NCBI RefSeq assembly: GCF_000010805.1
Contig: NC_012522.1
Location: forward strand, 496,001 to 560,000
Reading direction: 5' to 3'
Length of the DNA: 64,000 nucleotides
From: Rhodococcus opacus B4
GTDB lineage: Bacteria > Actinomycetota > Actinomycetes > Mycobacteriales > Mycobacteriaceae
Below, one piece after another: positions 43,191-51,594 of the stretch (position 1 is its first letter; each line of letters starts with the position of its first letter). A program made the translations under genes and the position numbers. The notes below the pieces were generated by a model that worked only from the letters and a program-made list of their open reading frames with translations, had not been told where the DNA came from and ran no database searches.

Positions 43191-44225
43191 TCAGGGCATG
43201 TTGTAGGGAGTGATGATCCGGATCGGCGACATCACCGTGGTCACGCCCGATAATCCGCCGCGACTCTGAATCAGCATGCGGCAGGCCAAGTTCGCATCGA
43301 ACCGGAGGTCGTGCTCGAGGACGGCGGAAATCTTCTTCTCACGCAGCAATTGCCGATTGTCACTGTCGAGGTCGTGGGCGATGAAGACGCGGTAACTACG
43401 GCCGAGTTTCTCGAAGGCACGCACGGTCGCCATGTTGCCACCGCCGATCGAATAGACAGCCTCGATACCGGGGTTACGTTCGAGGGCATCGAGCACGAGT
43501 TGCTCGACCGTCGAATCGAGGCCTTCGCTTTCCGAAATGTCGATCAGTGTGCGCTGAGAGCCCATCCCTCCGACGCTGCCCGAGCGCCGGAGTGCGCCGC
43601 GGAAGCCCATTTCACGCTCTTCCTCGCCGCGAAACGCATTGCTACTCAGTGTGACCAGCACACTGGCGGGGTTGTCGCGCAACCATTGCTCGAGGAGATA
43701 AGCGGCCGTTTCACCGGCCGCCCGGTTCTCGATACCGACGTAACCGACCCGGTTGCTGCTCGGGACGTCGGTAGCGTAGGTGACGACCGGGATTCCCTCC
43801 TCGGTGAGCCGATCGATGGCGTCGGCGACCTCGGTGGTGTCGGGAGCCTTGACGATGACGCCGTGCGAGGGTCGTTTGGCGAGCTTGTCGAGCACCTCGA
43901 CCATCGCTGGGACCGAACCGGTCTCGCGGAAGTGAAACCGTGTCCGCACCACTGCCGGAGCGAGCGCCGGCAGTTCCGCTTCGACCGCCTCCTGGAACGC
44001 CCCGGAGAACCGGGTCGGGGCCTGCATCACGACGTCGAAGAGGTACTTCCGTCCAGCCAACCGCAGCTGGGAGCGCTGCTTGTCCAGGTCGATGATCGCC
44101 TGCGCCACCTCGGCCCGGGTTCCTTCTCGCACCCCGGCGCGGTTGTGGAGCACTCGGTCGACGGTCGCCTCACTGAGCCCGGCTTGTTGGGCGATCTCAC
44201 GAACTTTGTAACGACTGTGCGCCAC
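43191..44225 (-). CDS. LacI family transcriptional regulator
   Basis: 344 residues from GTG 44225, with AGGGGGA upstream. N-terminal HTH VREIAQQAGLSEATVDRVLH, then a type I periplasmic-binding-like effector domain (GVIVKAPDTTEVADAI, NRVGYVGIENRAAGETAA, EAVYSIGGGNMATVRAF). The C-terminus SPIRIITPYNMP is typical of polyol/inositol-type LacI regulators. Its ribosome site adjoins conserved promoter block copy 3. It is the best candidate for the repressor that recognises all three blocks. Confidence 0.86.
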   Translation of the reverse strand: MAHSRYKVREIAQQAGLSEATVDRVLHNRAGVREGTRAEVAQAIIDLDKQRSQLRLAGRKYLFDVVMQAPTRFSGAFQEAVEAELPALAPAVVRTRFHFRETGSVPAMVEVLDKLAKRPSHGVIVKAPDTTEVADAIDRLTEEGIPVVTYATDVPSSNRVGYVGIENRAAGETAAYLLEQWLRDNPASVLVTLSSNAFRGEEEREMGFRGALRRSGSVGGMGSQRTLIDISESEGLDSTVEQLVLDALERNPGIEAVYSIGGGNMATVRAFEKLGRSYRVFIAHDLDSDNRQLLREKKISAVLEHDLRFDANLACRMLIQSRGGLSGVTTVMSPIRIITPYNMP

Positions 44226-44240
44226 AATTTCCCCCTTGAG

Positions 44241-44292
44241 GTGAAAATGATGGACAATGCCTGTTGATTGAGGCCTGTATCACAGCAAGACT
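44241..44292 (+). promoter_or_regulatory. Conserved promoter/operator block, copy 3 of 3
   Basis: GTGAAAATGATGGA at 44241-44254, 9 bp, TTGATT at 44264-44269, a 17-bp spacer, AAGACT at 44287-44292. The spacer holds CTGTA-T-CACAG. It points away from lacI, toward a doubtful short frame and then ndh at 44651, and its 5' part lies in the lacI leader, so it could also serve autoregulation. Confidence 0.7.
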
Positions 44293-44410
44293 AGCAGGAG
44301 TACACGGAACACGCTCCTTCCAATGCTCCTTCGGATAACCGTCGCCCGTGGATCCGTCACCATCGACTCCGGCATCCGGCCCGGGTCGGCCGAAGGCCGA
44401 AAGGACAGCA

Positions 44411-44587
44411 GTGACCACCCCCACGAGCGGGATCGCCCTCCGTATGAACAAGGCACTCCCCCAGCATTTCTCGAGTTCGCTGCGTTCTGGATGGTCGCGG
44501 TCGACGACATCGCCGGGCGGCGGCGACCACGCCGCCGCTCGATGGCCGACACCGCGGCACGGCATCACCCGTGCGTCTCGCAGCTGA
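44411..44587 (+). CDS. Doubtful short ORF, possible remnant of a lost operon gene
   Basis: GTG 44411 has a good ribosome site (GAAAGGACAGCA), very like the one before the SDR gene under promoter copy 2 (GAAAGGAATACA). The 58-codon frame starts VTTPTSGIALRMNKALPQHF and has no known family. An overlapping second frame is equally unconvincing. It could be the 5' stub of a deleted gene. No other content is recognised in 44293-44650. Confidence 0.25.
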   Translation: MTTPTSGIALRMNKALPQHFSSSLRSGWSRSTTSPGGGDHAAARWPTPRHGITRASRS

Positions 44588-44650
44588 CCTCGCCCTGACA
44601 CACCTCACGCACACTTCGGCGTCCCTCGAGGCGCCGCGGAAAGGCTTCAC

Positions 44651-46087
44651 ATGACCACGCCAGCGCAGCAGAATCCCGAACGCCACAAGGTCGTGGTGAT
44701 CGGCTCGGGATTCGGAGGACTGTTCGCCACGCAAGGTCTGCACCGCGCCGACGTCGACGTGACCATCATCGACCGCACCACGACACACCTCTTCCAGCCC
44801 CTGCTCTACCAGGTGGCGACCGGAATCCTGTCCGAGGGCGAGATCGCGCCCTCGACGCGGACGGTACTGAAGGACCAGGCCAATGCGCGGGTGCTGCTGG
44901 GATCGGTGACCGACATCGACCTCGCCGCCCAAACGGTCACCTCGCAGTGCGACGACACGACCACCGTCACCCGGTACGACAGCCTGATCGTCTCGGCCGG
45001 TGCGCAGCAGTCGTACTTCGGCAACGATCACTTCGCCGAGCACGCGCCCGGACTCAAGACCATCGACGATGCCCTCGAGGCGCGGGGCCGGATCCTGCAC
45101 GCCTTCGAAAAGGCCGAACTGATCGACGACCCGGTCGAGCGGGCCCGTCAACTCACCTTCGTCGTCGTCGGCGCCGGCCCCACCGGAGTGGAGCTGGCCG
45201 GACAGATCGCCGAGCTGGCTCACCGCACCCTCGACGGGACGTTCCGGTCGATCTCCCCCACGGCGGCACGGGTCGTCCTGCTGGACGCCGCACCGCAGGT
45301 GCTGCCCCCGTTCGGCGCCAAGCTCGGCACTGCGGCGACCCGCACCCTGCAGAGCAAGGGCGTCGAAGTCGAACTCGGAGCCATCGTCACCGACGTCGAC
45401 GAGCATGGTTTGACCGTCAAAGACGCCGACGGGCATACGCGACGCATCGAGGCGGCGTGCAAAGTGTGGTCCGCCGGGGTGTCGGCCAGCCCCCTCGCGA
45501 AGCAGCTCGCCGAGCAGACGGGCGCCCCACTCGACCGTGCCGGCCGCATCAGTGTGGGAGCCGATCTGACCCTGCCAGGGCAGCCGAACGTCTTCGTCAT
45601 CGGTGACATGATGAGCCGCGACCAGCTTCCCGGTGTCGCCCAAACCGCCATCCAGGGCGGCCGATACGCCGCCCGGCACATCGCGCGGGAAGCCGATGGC
45701 ACCTCACTTCCGCAGGACCGGGCACCGTTCCGCTACCGGGACAAGGGCAGCATGGCGACGGTCTGCCGGTTCAGTGCCGTCGCACAGGTGGGGCGGTTCG
45801 AGTTCAGCGGATTCATCGCCTGGTTGCTCTGGCTTGCCGTGCACCTGGTCTACATCGTGGGCTTTCGCAGCCGGATCGCCACCCTGTTGTCCTGGACCTC
45901 GTCGTTCCTCGGCAGCGGGCGAGGCCAATTGACCACGTCGGAGCAGCAGATCCGCGCCCGCTCCGCCGTGACCAGCCGGCAAGGACAGAGTGAGCGCCCC
46001 TCCCCGGCACTCATGCCAGACGAACTTGGCAGCCCATCCCACGACCCCGTCGCGCACGAGGCCGCTTCGGCGATCCGCGTTTCGTAA
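44651..46087 (+). CDS. ndh: NAD(P)/FAD-dependent oxidoreductase, type II NADH dehydrogenase
   Basis: 478 residues. Two dinucleotide-binding motifs: VVVIGSGFGGLFATQGL for FAD and FVVVGAGPTGVELAGQIAEL for NADH. NVFVIGDMM and the AIQGGRYAARHI region complete the NDH-2 fold. Hydrophobic segments near the C-terminus (FIAWLLWLAVHLVYIVGF) attach it to the membrane, where it passes NADH electrons to menaquinone without proton pumping. It could reoxidise NADH from the many dehydrogenases nearby. Confidence 0.88.
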   Translation: MTTPAQQNPERHKVVVIGSGFGGLFATQGLHRADVDVTIIDRTTTHLFQPLLYQVATGILSEGEIAPSTRTVLKDQANARVLLGSVTDIDLAAQTVTSQCDDTTTVTRYDSLIVSAGAQQSYFGNDHFAEHAPGLKTIDDALEARGRILHAFEKAELIDDPVERARQLTFVVVGAGPTGVELAGQIAELAHRTLDGTFRSISPTAARVVLLDAAPQVLPPFGAKLGTAATRTLQSKGVEVELGAIVTDVDEHGLTVKDADGHTRRIEAACKVWSAGVSASPLAKQLAEQTGAPLDRAGRISVGADLTLPGQPNVFVIGDMMSRDQLPGVAQTAIQGGRYAARHIAREADGTSLPQDRAPFRYRDKGSMATVCRFSAVAQVGRFEFSGFIAWLLWLAVHLVYIVGFRSRIATLLSWTSSFLGSGRGQLTTSEQQIRARSAVTSRQGQSERPSPALMPDELGSPSHDPVAHEAASAIRVS

Positions 46088-46119
46088 CCACCACCCCGTT
46101 TCACCTGATTGGAGCCGTT

Positions 46120-46404
46120 ATGTCAGAGAGGATCGGTGCCGAGCTCATCGACTTCGGCTTGCGGTGGGCACCGTTCGGCGGACCCTGCGACGACGACCTC
46201 CTCGTCGAATTCGGCATGACGTCCGGCACCTACTACAACCGGCTAGCGCGCGCGCTTCGGATGCGACCAGCTGTCCAGGGCGGTGAAGCCGCGCACCGCT
46301 CATTGCTGGACATGTGCTACCGGCAAGAGCCCCGCTCAGGCGGGTTCGAGGCGTCCACATCCGACCCTCCCACACCCACCACCAGCACCTCCCCTAGTAA
46401 ATAG
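46120..46404 (+). CDS. Small DUF3263-like hypothetical protein
   Basis: 94 residues from ATG 46120, with TGGAG upstream. The core, LIDFGLRWAPFGGPCDDD then LLVEFGMTSGTYYNRLARAL, resembles small actinobacterial helix-turn-helix-like DUF3263 proteins. The C-terminal tail is low-complexity Ser/Thr/Pro. It lies between ndh and mmsA. A DNA-binding role is possible but not shown. Confidence 0.6.
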   Translation: MSERIGAELIDFGLRWAPFGGPCDDDLLVEFGMTSGTYYNRLARALRMRPAVQGGEAAHRSLLDMCYRQEPRSGGFEASTSDPPTPTTSTSPSK

Positions 46405-46427
46405 TTCGAAGCGTGAAAGGTTCACCG

Positions 46428-47921
46428 ATGTCCAACGTCATCACCCATTGGCTCGACGGCAAGAGTTTCACCGGTACCAGTGGGAACACCGCCCCCGTCA
46501 CCAACCCTGCCACCGGTGAGGTCACCGGTCAGGTCGCCCTCGCCAGCGTCGAGGATTCCCGCGCGGTGATCGACGCCGCAGCCGCGGCGTTCCCGGCGTG
46601 GCGGGACACCTCCCTCGCCAAGCGCACCCAGATCATCTTCAAGTTCCGGGAACTGCTCAACGAGCGCAAGGGCGAGCTCGCGGAGATCATCACCGCCGAA
46701 CACGGCAAGGTCGTCTCCGACGCGTTGGGAGAGGTGTCCCGCGGCCAGGAGGTCGTCGAATTCGCCTGCGGCATCGCCCACCTGCTCAAGGGCGGCATGA
46801 CCGAAAACGCCTCCACCAACGTCGACGTGCATTCGATCCGCCAGCCCGTCGGCCCGGTCGGGATCATCTCCCCGTTCAACTTCCCCGCCATGGTCCCGAT
46901 GTGGTTCTTCCCCGTCGCCATCGCCGCCGGCAACACCGTCGTCCTCAAGCCCTCGGAGAAGGACCCCACCGCCGCCATCTGGATGGCCGAACTCTGGGCC
47001 GAGGCCGGACTGCCGGCCGGGGTGTTCAACGTCCTCCAAGGGGACAAGACCGCCGTCGACGAACTGCTCACCAACCCCGCCATCAAGGCCATCAGCTTCG
47101 TCGGATCCACCCCCATCGCCCAGTACGTGTACGCCACCGGCACCGCCCACGGCAAACGCGTCCAAGCCCTCGGCGGCGCGAAGAACCACGCCATCGTCCT
47201 GCCCGACGCCGACCTCGACCTGGCCGCCGACGCCATGGTCAACGCCGGCTTCGGCTCCGCCGGTGAACGCTGCATGGCCATCAGTGCGCTGGTGGCGGTC
47301 GGCGACATCGCCGACGAGTTGGTCGCGAAGATCAAGGAGCGCACCGACACGTTGAAGATCGGGGACGGCACCAAAGACTCGGACATGGGACCGTTGGTGA
47401 CGAAGGTGCACCGCGACAAGGTCGCCTCCTACATCGACGCCGGCGAACACGACGGCGCCAGCATCGTCGTCGACGGCCGCACCGTGCAGGCCAACGGCGG
47501 CAAGGACGGGTTCTGGCTCGGACCCACCCTGATCGACCACGTCACCACCGACATGTCCGTGTACACCGACGAAATCTTCGGACCCGTCCTGTCCGTGATC
47601 CGGGTCGACTCCTACGACGAGGCCCTGGAGTTGGTGAACTCCAGCCAGTTCGGCAACGGCACCGCCATCTTCACCAACGACGGCGGCGCCGCCCGCCGGT
47701 TCCAGAACGAGGTCGAGGTCGGCATGGTCGGCATCAACGTCCCCATCCCCGTCCCCATGGCCTACTACAGCTTCGGGGGCTGGAAGAACTCGCTGTTCGG
47801 CGACACCCACGCCCACGGCGCCGAGGGTGTGCACTTCTTCACCCGAGGCAAGGTCGTGACCACCCGCTGGCTCGACCCCAGCCACGGCGGCCTCAACCTC
47901 GGCTTCCCCCAGAACAACTGA
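46428..47921 (+). CDS. mmsA: CoA-acylating (methyl)malonate-semialdehyde dehydrogenase
   Basis: 497 residues from ATG 46428, with GAAAGG upstream. Family-specific motifs: ISPFNFPAMVPMWFFPVAI and the catalytic cysteine in GSAGERCMAISALV. The C-terminal SFGGWKNSLFGDTHAHG and FFTRGKVVTTRW are typical of MmsA/IolA. It converts malonate semialdehyde to acetyl-CoA (or the methyl analogue to propionyl-CoA), the last step of inositol breakdown. Its presence here supports an inositol route through malonate semialdehyde. Confidence 0.92.
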   Translation: MSNVITHWLDGKSFTGTSGNTAPVTNPATGEVTGQVALASVEDSRAVIDAAAAAFPAWRDTSLAKRTQIIFKFRELLNERKGELAEIITAEHGKVVSDALGEVSRGQEVVEFACGIAHLLKGGMTENASTNVDVHSIRQPVGPVGIISPFNFPAMVPMWFFPVAIAAGNTVVLKPSEKDPTAAIWMAELWAEAGLPAGVFNVLQGDKTAVDELLTNPAIKAISFVGSTPIAQYVYATGTAHGKRVQALGGAKNHAIVLPDADLDLAADAMVNAGFGSAGERCMAISALVAVGDIADELVAKIKERTDTLKIGDGTKDSDMGPLVTKVHRDKVASYIDAGEHDGASIVVDGRTVQANGGKDGFWLGPTLIDHVTTDMSVYTDEIFGPVLSVIRVDSYDEALELVNSSQFGNGTAIFTNDGGAARRFQNEVEVGMVGINVPIPVPMAYYSFGGWKNSLFGDTHAHGAEGVHFFTRGKVVTTRWLDPSHGGLNLGFPQNN

Positions 47922-47930
47922 CCGACGACG

Positions 47931-47958
47931 CCCGGGCCGGGCTGACGCCCGGCCCGGG
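47931..47958 (+). terminator. Hairpin terminator after mmsA
   Basis: A perfect 12-bp stem (CCCGGGCCGGGC at 47931-47942 with 47947-47958) and a 4-nt loop, 10 nt after the mmsA stop. Confidence 0.75.
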
Positions 47959-48043
47959 ACGTCCGCCCTGCGGTCTGCCCGCTCCGACCTCACCAAGGTC
48001 AGCAGCGCGTCGCACAGATGATTCTTCAGGTTCGATACAAGAG

Positions 48044-48061
48044 ATTCTGCTACAGCAGAAT
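48044..48061. promoter_or_regulatory. Operator-like inverted repeat before the MFS transporter
   Basis: ATTCTGCT-AC-AGCAGAAT, a perfect 18-bp inverted repeat about 40 nt before the transporter start. It differs from the three-copy block and from the other palindromes, so this transporter may have its own regulator. Confidence 0.6.
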
Positions 48062-48102
48062 TCGCACTTCCCCTTATGGAGTGCGACGAGGAGATGTGTT
48101 TC

Positions 48103-49518
48103 ATGTTGACCGACTCTGGCCGCGCAACCGCCGCCACATCCAGTTCCACTCGTAGCAATCGCCCATCCAAGCGTCTCGGCCTCATCGCCTTCATCGCAAC
48201 ATTCGGCGGGCTGCTCTTCGGATACGACACCGGTGTCATCAACGGTGCCCTCGAACCACTCAAAGAAGACCTCGGGCTCACCGCGCTCACCGAGGGCTTC
48301 GTCGTCAGCATCCTCATCTTCGGAGCGGCATTCGGAGCACTGATCGGCGGCCGACTCTCCGACCGATACGGCCGACGCCACAACATCTTGCTGCTCTCAG
48401 TCGTTTTCATGACCGGAACCCTCGGCTGCGTCCTCGCCCCGACATGGGAGGTCCTAGCAGCCTTCCGTTTCGTCCTCGGTCTCGCGGTCGGCGGTGCATC
48501 AGCGACCGTCCCCGTGTATTTGGCCGAGATGTCCCCCGCCGAACGGCGCGGCAGCATCGTCTCGCGCAACGAGTTCATGATCGTCTCCGGTCAATTCGCC
48601 GCATTCGTCATCAATGCCGTCATCTTCAACATCTGGGGGGAGCACGATTCAGTCTGGCGGTACATGCTGCTGGTCGCCGTCGCCCCGGCGATCGTGCTTC
48701 TGCTCGGGATGCTTCGGATGCCCGAAAGTCCGCGGTGGCTGATCTCACAGGGCCGTCACGACGACGCACTCATGGTCCTCCAACAGGTCCGCACCCCCGA
48801 AGCCGCACAGGCAGAAATGGCGGAGGTCGAAGCCCTCGCCGAGGAAGAGAAACTCACCCAGGTCGGCGGCCCAATCGATCTATCCGTGAAGTGGATCCGA
48901 CGCCTGATGCTGATCGGGATCGGACTCGGGGTATTCCAGCAGTTCACCGGCATCAACTCGGTGATGTATTACGGAACCCAGCTACTAGCAGATGCCGGAT
49001 TCTCCTCGAGCGCCGCCATCGTCGCGAACACCCTCAACGGTCTGGTCAGCGTGCTCGGCATCACCATCGCACTGAAGGTGATGAACAAAGTCAACCGACG
49101 CACCATGCTGTTCGTCGGTTTCGCCCTCATCACCATCTTCCACCTGCTCATCGGCCTGTCCGCCGTGCTCCTACCGGATGGCACCGTCAAGGCGTATTGC
49201 ATCCTCGTATTCGTCGTCCTGTTCGTCTTCTCCATGCAGGGCACCATCGGACCTCTCGCATGGTTGATGCTCGCCGAAATCTTCCCGCTCAAGATCCGCA
49301 GCTTCGCCATCGGCGTCTGCATCTTCGTGTTGTGGATCGCCAATGCCCTTGTCGCGCTGTTCTTCCCACCAGTGGTCGCGGCGATCGGCATCGCTATGAC
49401 CTTCTTCATCTTCGCCGGCCTCGGCCTGCTCGCCTTGATCTTCACCACACAGGTGCCCGAAACTCGCGGACGTTCCCTCGAAGAGCTCGAAGACGATTTC
49501 CGCGAGAAGTACTCCTAA
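48103..49518 (+). CDS. MFS sugar porter, inositol-transporter-like
   Basis: 471 residues from ATG 48103, with GAGGAG 10 nt upstream (ATG 48076 and 48094 also in frame). Twelve membrane segments with sugar-porter signatures: GLLFGYDTGVINGAL, GGRLSDRYGRR, VPVYLAEMSPAERRG, PESPRWL, GVFQQFTGINSVMYY, PETRGRSLEELE. It belongs to the proton-coupled IolT/XylE group and probably imports inositol, in parallel with the ABC system at 40146-43108. Confidence 0.88.
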   Translation: MLTDSGRATAATSSSTRSNRPSKRLGLIAFIATFGGLLFGYDTGVINGALEPLKEDLGLTALTEGFVVSILIFGAAFGALIGGRLSDRYGRRHNILLLSVVFMTGTLGCVLAPTWEVLAAFRFVLGLAVGGASATVPVYLAEMSPAERRGSIVSRNEFMIVSGQFAAFVINAVIFNIWGEHDSVWRYMLLVAVAPAIVLLLGMLRMPESPRWLISQGRHDDALMVLQQVRTPEAAQAEMAEVEALAEEEKLTQVGGPIDLSVKWIRRLMLIGIGLGVFQQFTGINSVMYYGTQLLADAGFSSSAAIVANTLNGLVSVLGITIALKVMNKVNRRTMLFVGFALITIFHLLIGLSAVLLPDGTVKAYCILVFVVLFVFSMQGTIGPLAWLMLAEIFPLKIRSFAIGVCIFVLWIANALVALFFPPVVAAIGIAMTFFIFAGLGLLALIFTTQVPETRGRSLEELEDDFREKYS

Positions 49519-49545
49519 CCACGCGTCTTTCAGAAGGAACCGATC

Positions 49546-49902
49546 ATGACGGTGCTCGTCGCGGTAACCGACACCCCCGAGGGTGCCCAAGCCCTCATCG
49601 CAGGCAAAGAGGAAGCCGAACGCCTCGGAACCACACTCCTCGTGCTCAACCTGTCCCTCAGCGAGTTCCCACCGACCGAACTTGCCATAGCTGATGAGGC
49701 CGACATCCTCGATCGCAGCGGACGTCAAGCCCGCGATCCGGCAGTGACCGTCCTCGACCTCATCCAGGAGCGCCCCGACATCGAACGCCTGGTGATCGGT
49801 GTCAAACGCCGAAGCAGGGTCGGCAAGGCCCTTCTCGGCAGTATCAGCCAGAGACTGATCCTGCACTCCCCCGTACCCGTCCTGGCCGTCAAGAACGAAT
49901 GA
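49546..49902 (+). CDS. Universal stress protein UspA family
   Basis: 118 residues from ATG 49546, with AGAAGGAACC upstream and 27 nt after the transporter stop. VLVAVTDTPEGAQAL at the start and the C-terminal LLGSISQRLILHSPVPVLAV; the usual G-2x-G-9x-G(S/T) ATP loop is partly changed (IGVKRRSRVGKALLGSIS). Often found downstream of transporters in actinobacteria. Role unclear. Confidence 0.8.
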   Translation: MTVLVAVTDTPEGAQALIAGKEEAERLGTTLLVLNLSLSEFPPTELAIADEADILDRSGRQARDPAVTVLDLIQERPDIERLVIGVKRRSRVGKALLGSISQRLILHSPVPVLAVKNE

Positions 49903-50152
49903 GGCCAGCACCGCAGGACCGGTCGCGCCAGTAGTCCGCGCAAGAGGAGACCAGCGAGGTCTCCGCGCACAGGCGGAGTAAGGCGGGATTGGCACCCGCG
50001 CTGCTATGGGACTACCGGCCTGTCAGGTCGTGGACTACCGAGAACCGGACCATTGCGCCAGACGCGAACACGTATTGAGACCGACGATGTTTCTCGCCGG
50101 CCTTCCACGGAGTCACCTCGGCGTCGGTCTACTGACCATTGCCGCGTCCGCG

Positions 50153-50680
50153 CTACCAACTGCTGCCGAATGGTCCGGGTGGCGGCTCGACGGGATACGC
50201 CGCGACGTCCATGATCACCGAGCCTTCGCACGGCCCGCCGTCGATGTCGGTACGCCAGGAACCGGTCAGCGTCCCGTCTGGTTGCGGTGTGTAGTACGCA
50301 ACCGAATGCGCCGGCGCCCACACCTTCGGCACACCCTCACCTTGGTAGCAGTCCCACTCCCAGTCGTACGTGTGGACCCAGCTGGTCCCGTCCCAGATGT
50401 ATCGCGGCGGTAGCGGCAGTGTCGGGTTGGCCGGCGTCGGCCCATCGGTCACGGTGGCAACGCAGGAATCGTCCGTGCAACTCGTCTCGAATCGGTACGT
50501 ATCAGCGAAGTCGGGCTCCCACTGCCGCGCAGCCAAACTCGTACCGGTCTTCGTCGCGGCGAAGCGCTTCAACGAGTACTCGCCCGACCAGGACGGCTGC
50601 ATCGGTGCCGCCCCCGCAGGCACAGCCCCGGCAACCGACCAGGACGCGATCAACGCGACTATCAGCAGTGACTTGCGCAT
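50153..50680 (-). CDS. Secreted hypothetical protein
   Basis: 175 residues. A Sec signal peptide (KSLLIVALIASWSVAGAV, cleavage after GAA) precedes a mature domain with four cysteines (SCTDDSCV, WDCYQG, GPCEG) and many aromatic residues, suggesting a disulfide-bonded beta fold. Similar small exported proteins of unknown function are common in mycobacteria and rhodococci. Only unassigned sequence lies on either side (49903-50152 and 50681-50964). Confidence 0.7.
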   Translation of the reverse strand: MRKSLLIVALIASWSVAGAVPAGAAPMQPSWSGEYSLKRFAATKTGTSLAARQWEPDFADTYRFETSCTDDSCVATVTDGPTPANPTLPLPPRYIWDGTSWVHTYDWEWDCYQGEGVPKVWAPAHSVAYYTPQPDGTLTGSWRTDIDGGPCEGSVIMDVAAYPVEPPPGPFGSSW

Positions 50681-50964
50681 GACGAGATTGAATCACAGGT
50701 GCCGGCGATGTATTGCGTATACAAACCGGCTTCGGCGACACCGCGCTGGCTCGCCGCCCGACTGTCTCGGGTCCGGTGAAATGGTTGCGCAGCGCGGCGC
50801 ACTGGCCGCTTTGGTGATCCGAGCGCGCATGCCCGGCGTGGCGCGCACTACCCTCGACCTGTCTCGACCCCTGGCGCCGCAGGCGGTGCGGCCTCGGCAT
50901 TCACCTTTCGCCGACGAATCCGTCACCGGTCATCGCTCACCGTGTTTCGCTCTACGCTTTCTGT

Positions 50965-51594
50965 ATGAGCACGTCGGAGACCTGGACGGCCGACTTCGCA
51001 AACCGGGCCGCGAGGCGAGCAGCGGAACCCGACCCGGACTGGTCGCGCGGGTGCCGTCGGCATCCTGCGGTGGCACGGCTCGGATGCTTGCGGCGCTGCT
51101 ACGCGCCGCCGGTGTCCCGACCGTGGGTCGGCACTGGTCCGACACCATATTTGTGCATTTGCGTCTGTCGAGAGGCTTTGCGGCTCGAGCTCATGGTCGT
51201 CACCGTCGCGGAAGTTGTTGCGCTGCGCTACTACCGTGCGCTCGCCGACGGCGGCGGTGACGCGCTGCCGGCCGAAGTATCCAACCGAATCCTCGACGAC
51301 GAGCGACACCACGTCCCGTTCCAGAGCCGTCGCCTGAGCACCGGCTTCGCCCACACACCGGCGCCGGCGCGAGCCGCGATCGGGCGGATTTGGCGCGCAC
51401 TGGCGTTTGCGGTTGCAATGGTCGTCGCATGGAATCACGGACCGGCCCTGCGCGTGTTGGGCGTGACACGGCGGACCTTCGTCTCCGACACCAAGCGGTT
51501 GTTCGACAACGCCGCCGCAGAGGCCATGCACACACAGAGAAACAGGCCGCCGCACGCCTGCCAATCCGCGGTACTCCGCGGATCAGGACCGTGA
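50965..51594 (+). pseudogene. Ferritin-like domain protein, internally deleted and frameshifted
   Basis: The start (MSTSETWTADFANRAARRAA, DPDWSRG) and the C-terminal half (REALRLELMVVTVAEVVALR, DDERHHVPFQSRRL, VVAWNHGPALRVLG) are in one frame. The middle (ARMLAALLRAAGVPTVGRHW, SDTIFVHLR) lies in another. Compared with intact relatives as I know them, about 50 residues carrying the first metal-ligand helix are missing after SRG. The helices kept still have an E..RH pair, but an active di-metal site is unlikely. Confidence 0.6.

Noticed and set aside
46422-48578. A 718-codon minus-strand frame opposite mmsA and the MFS gene
   Set aside because: Shadow of two well-supported plus-strand genes.
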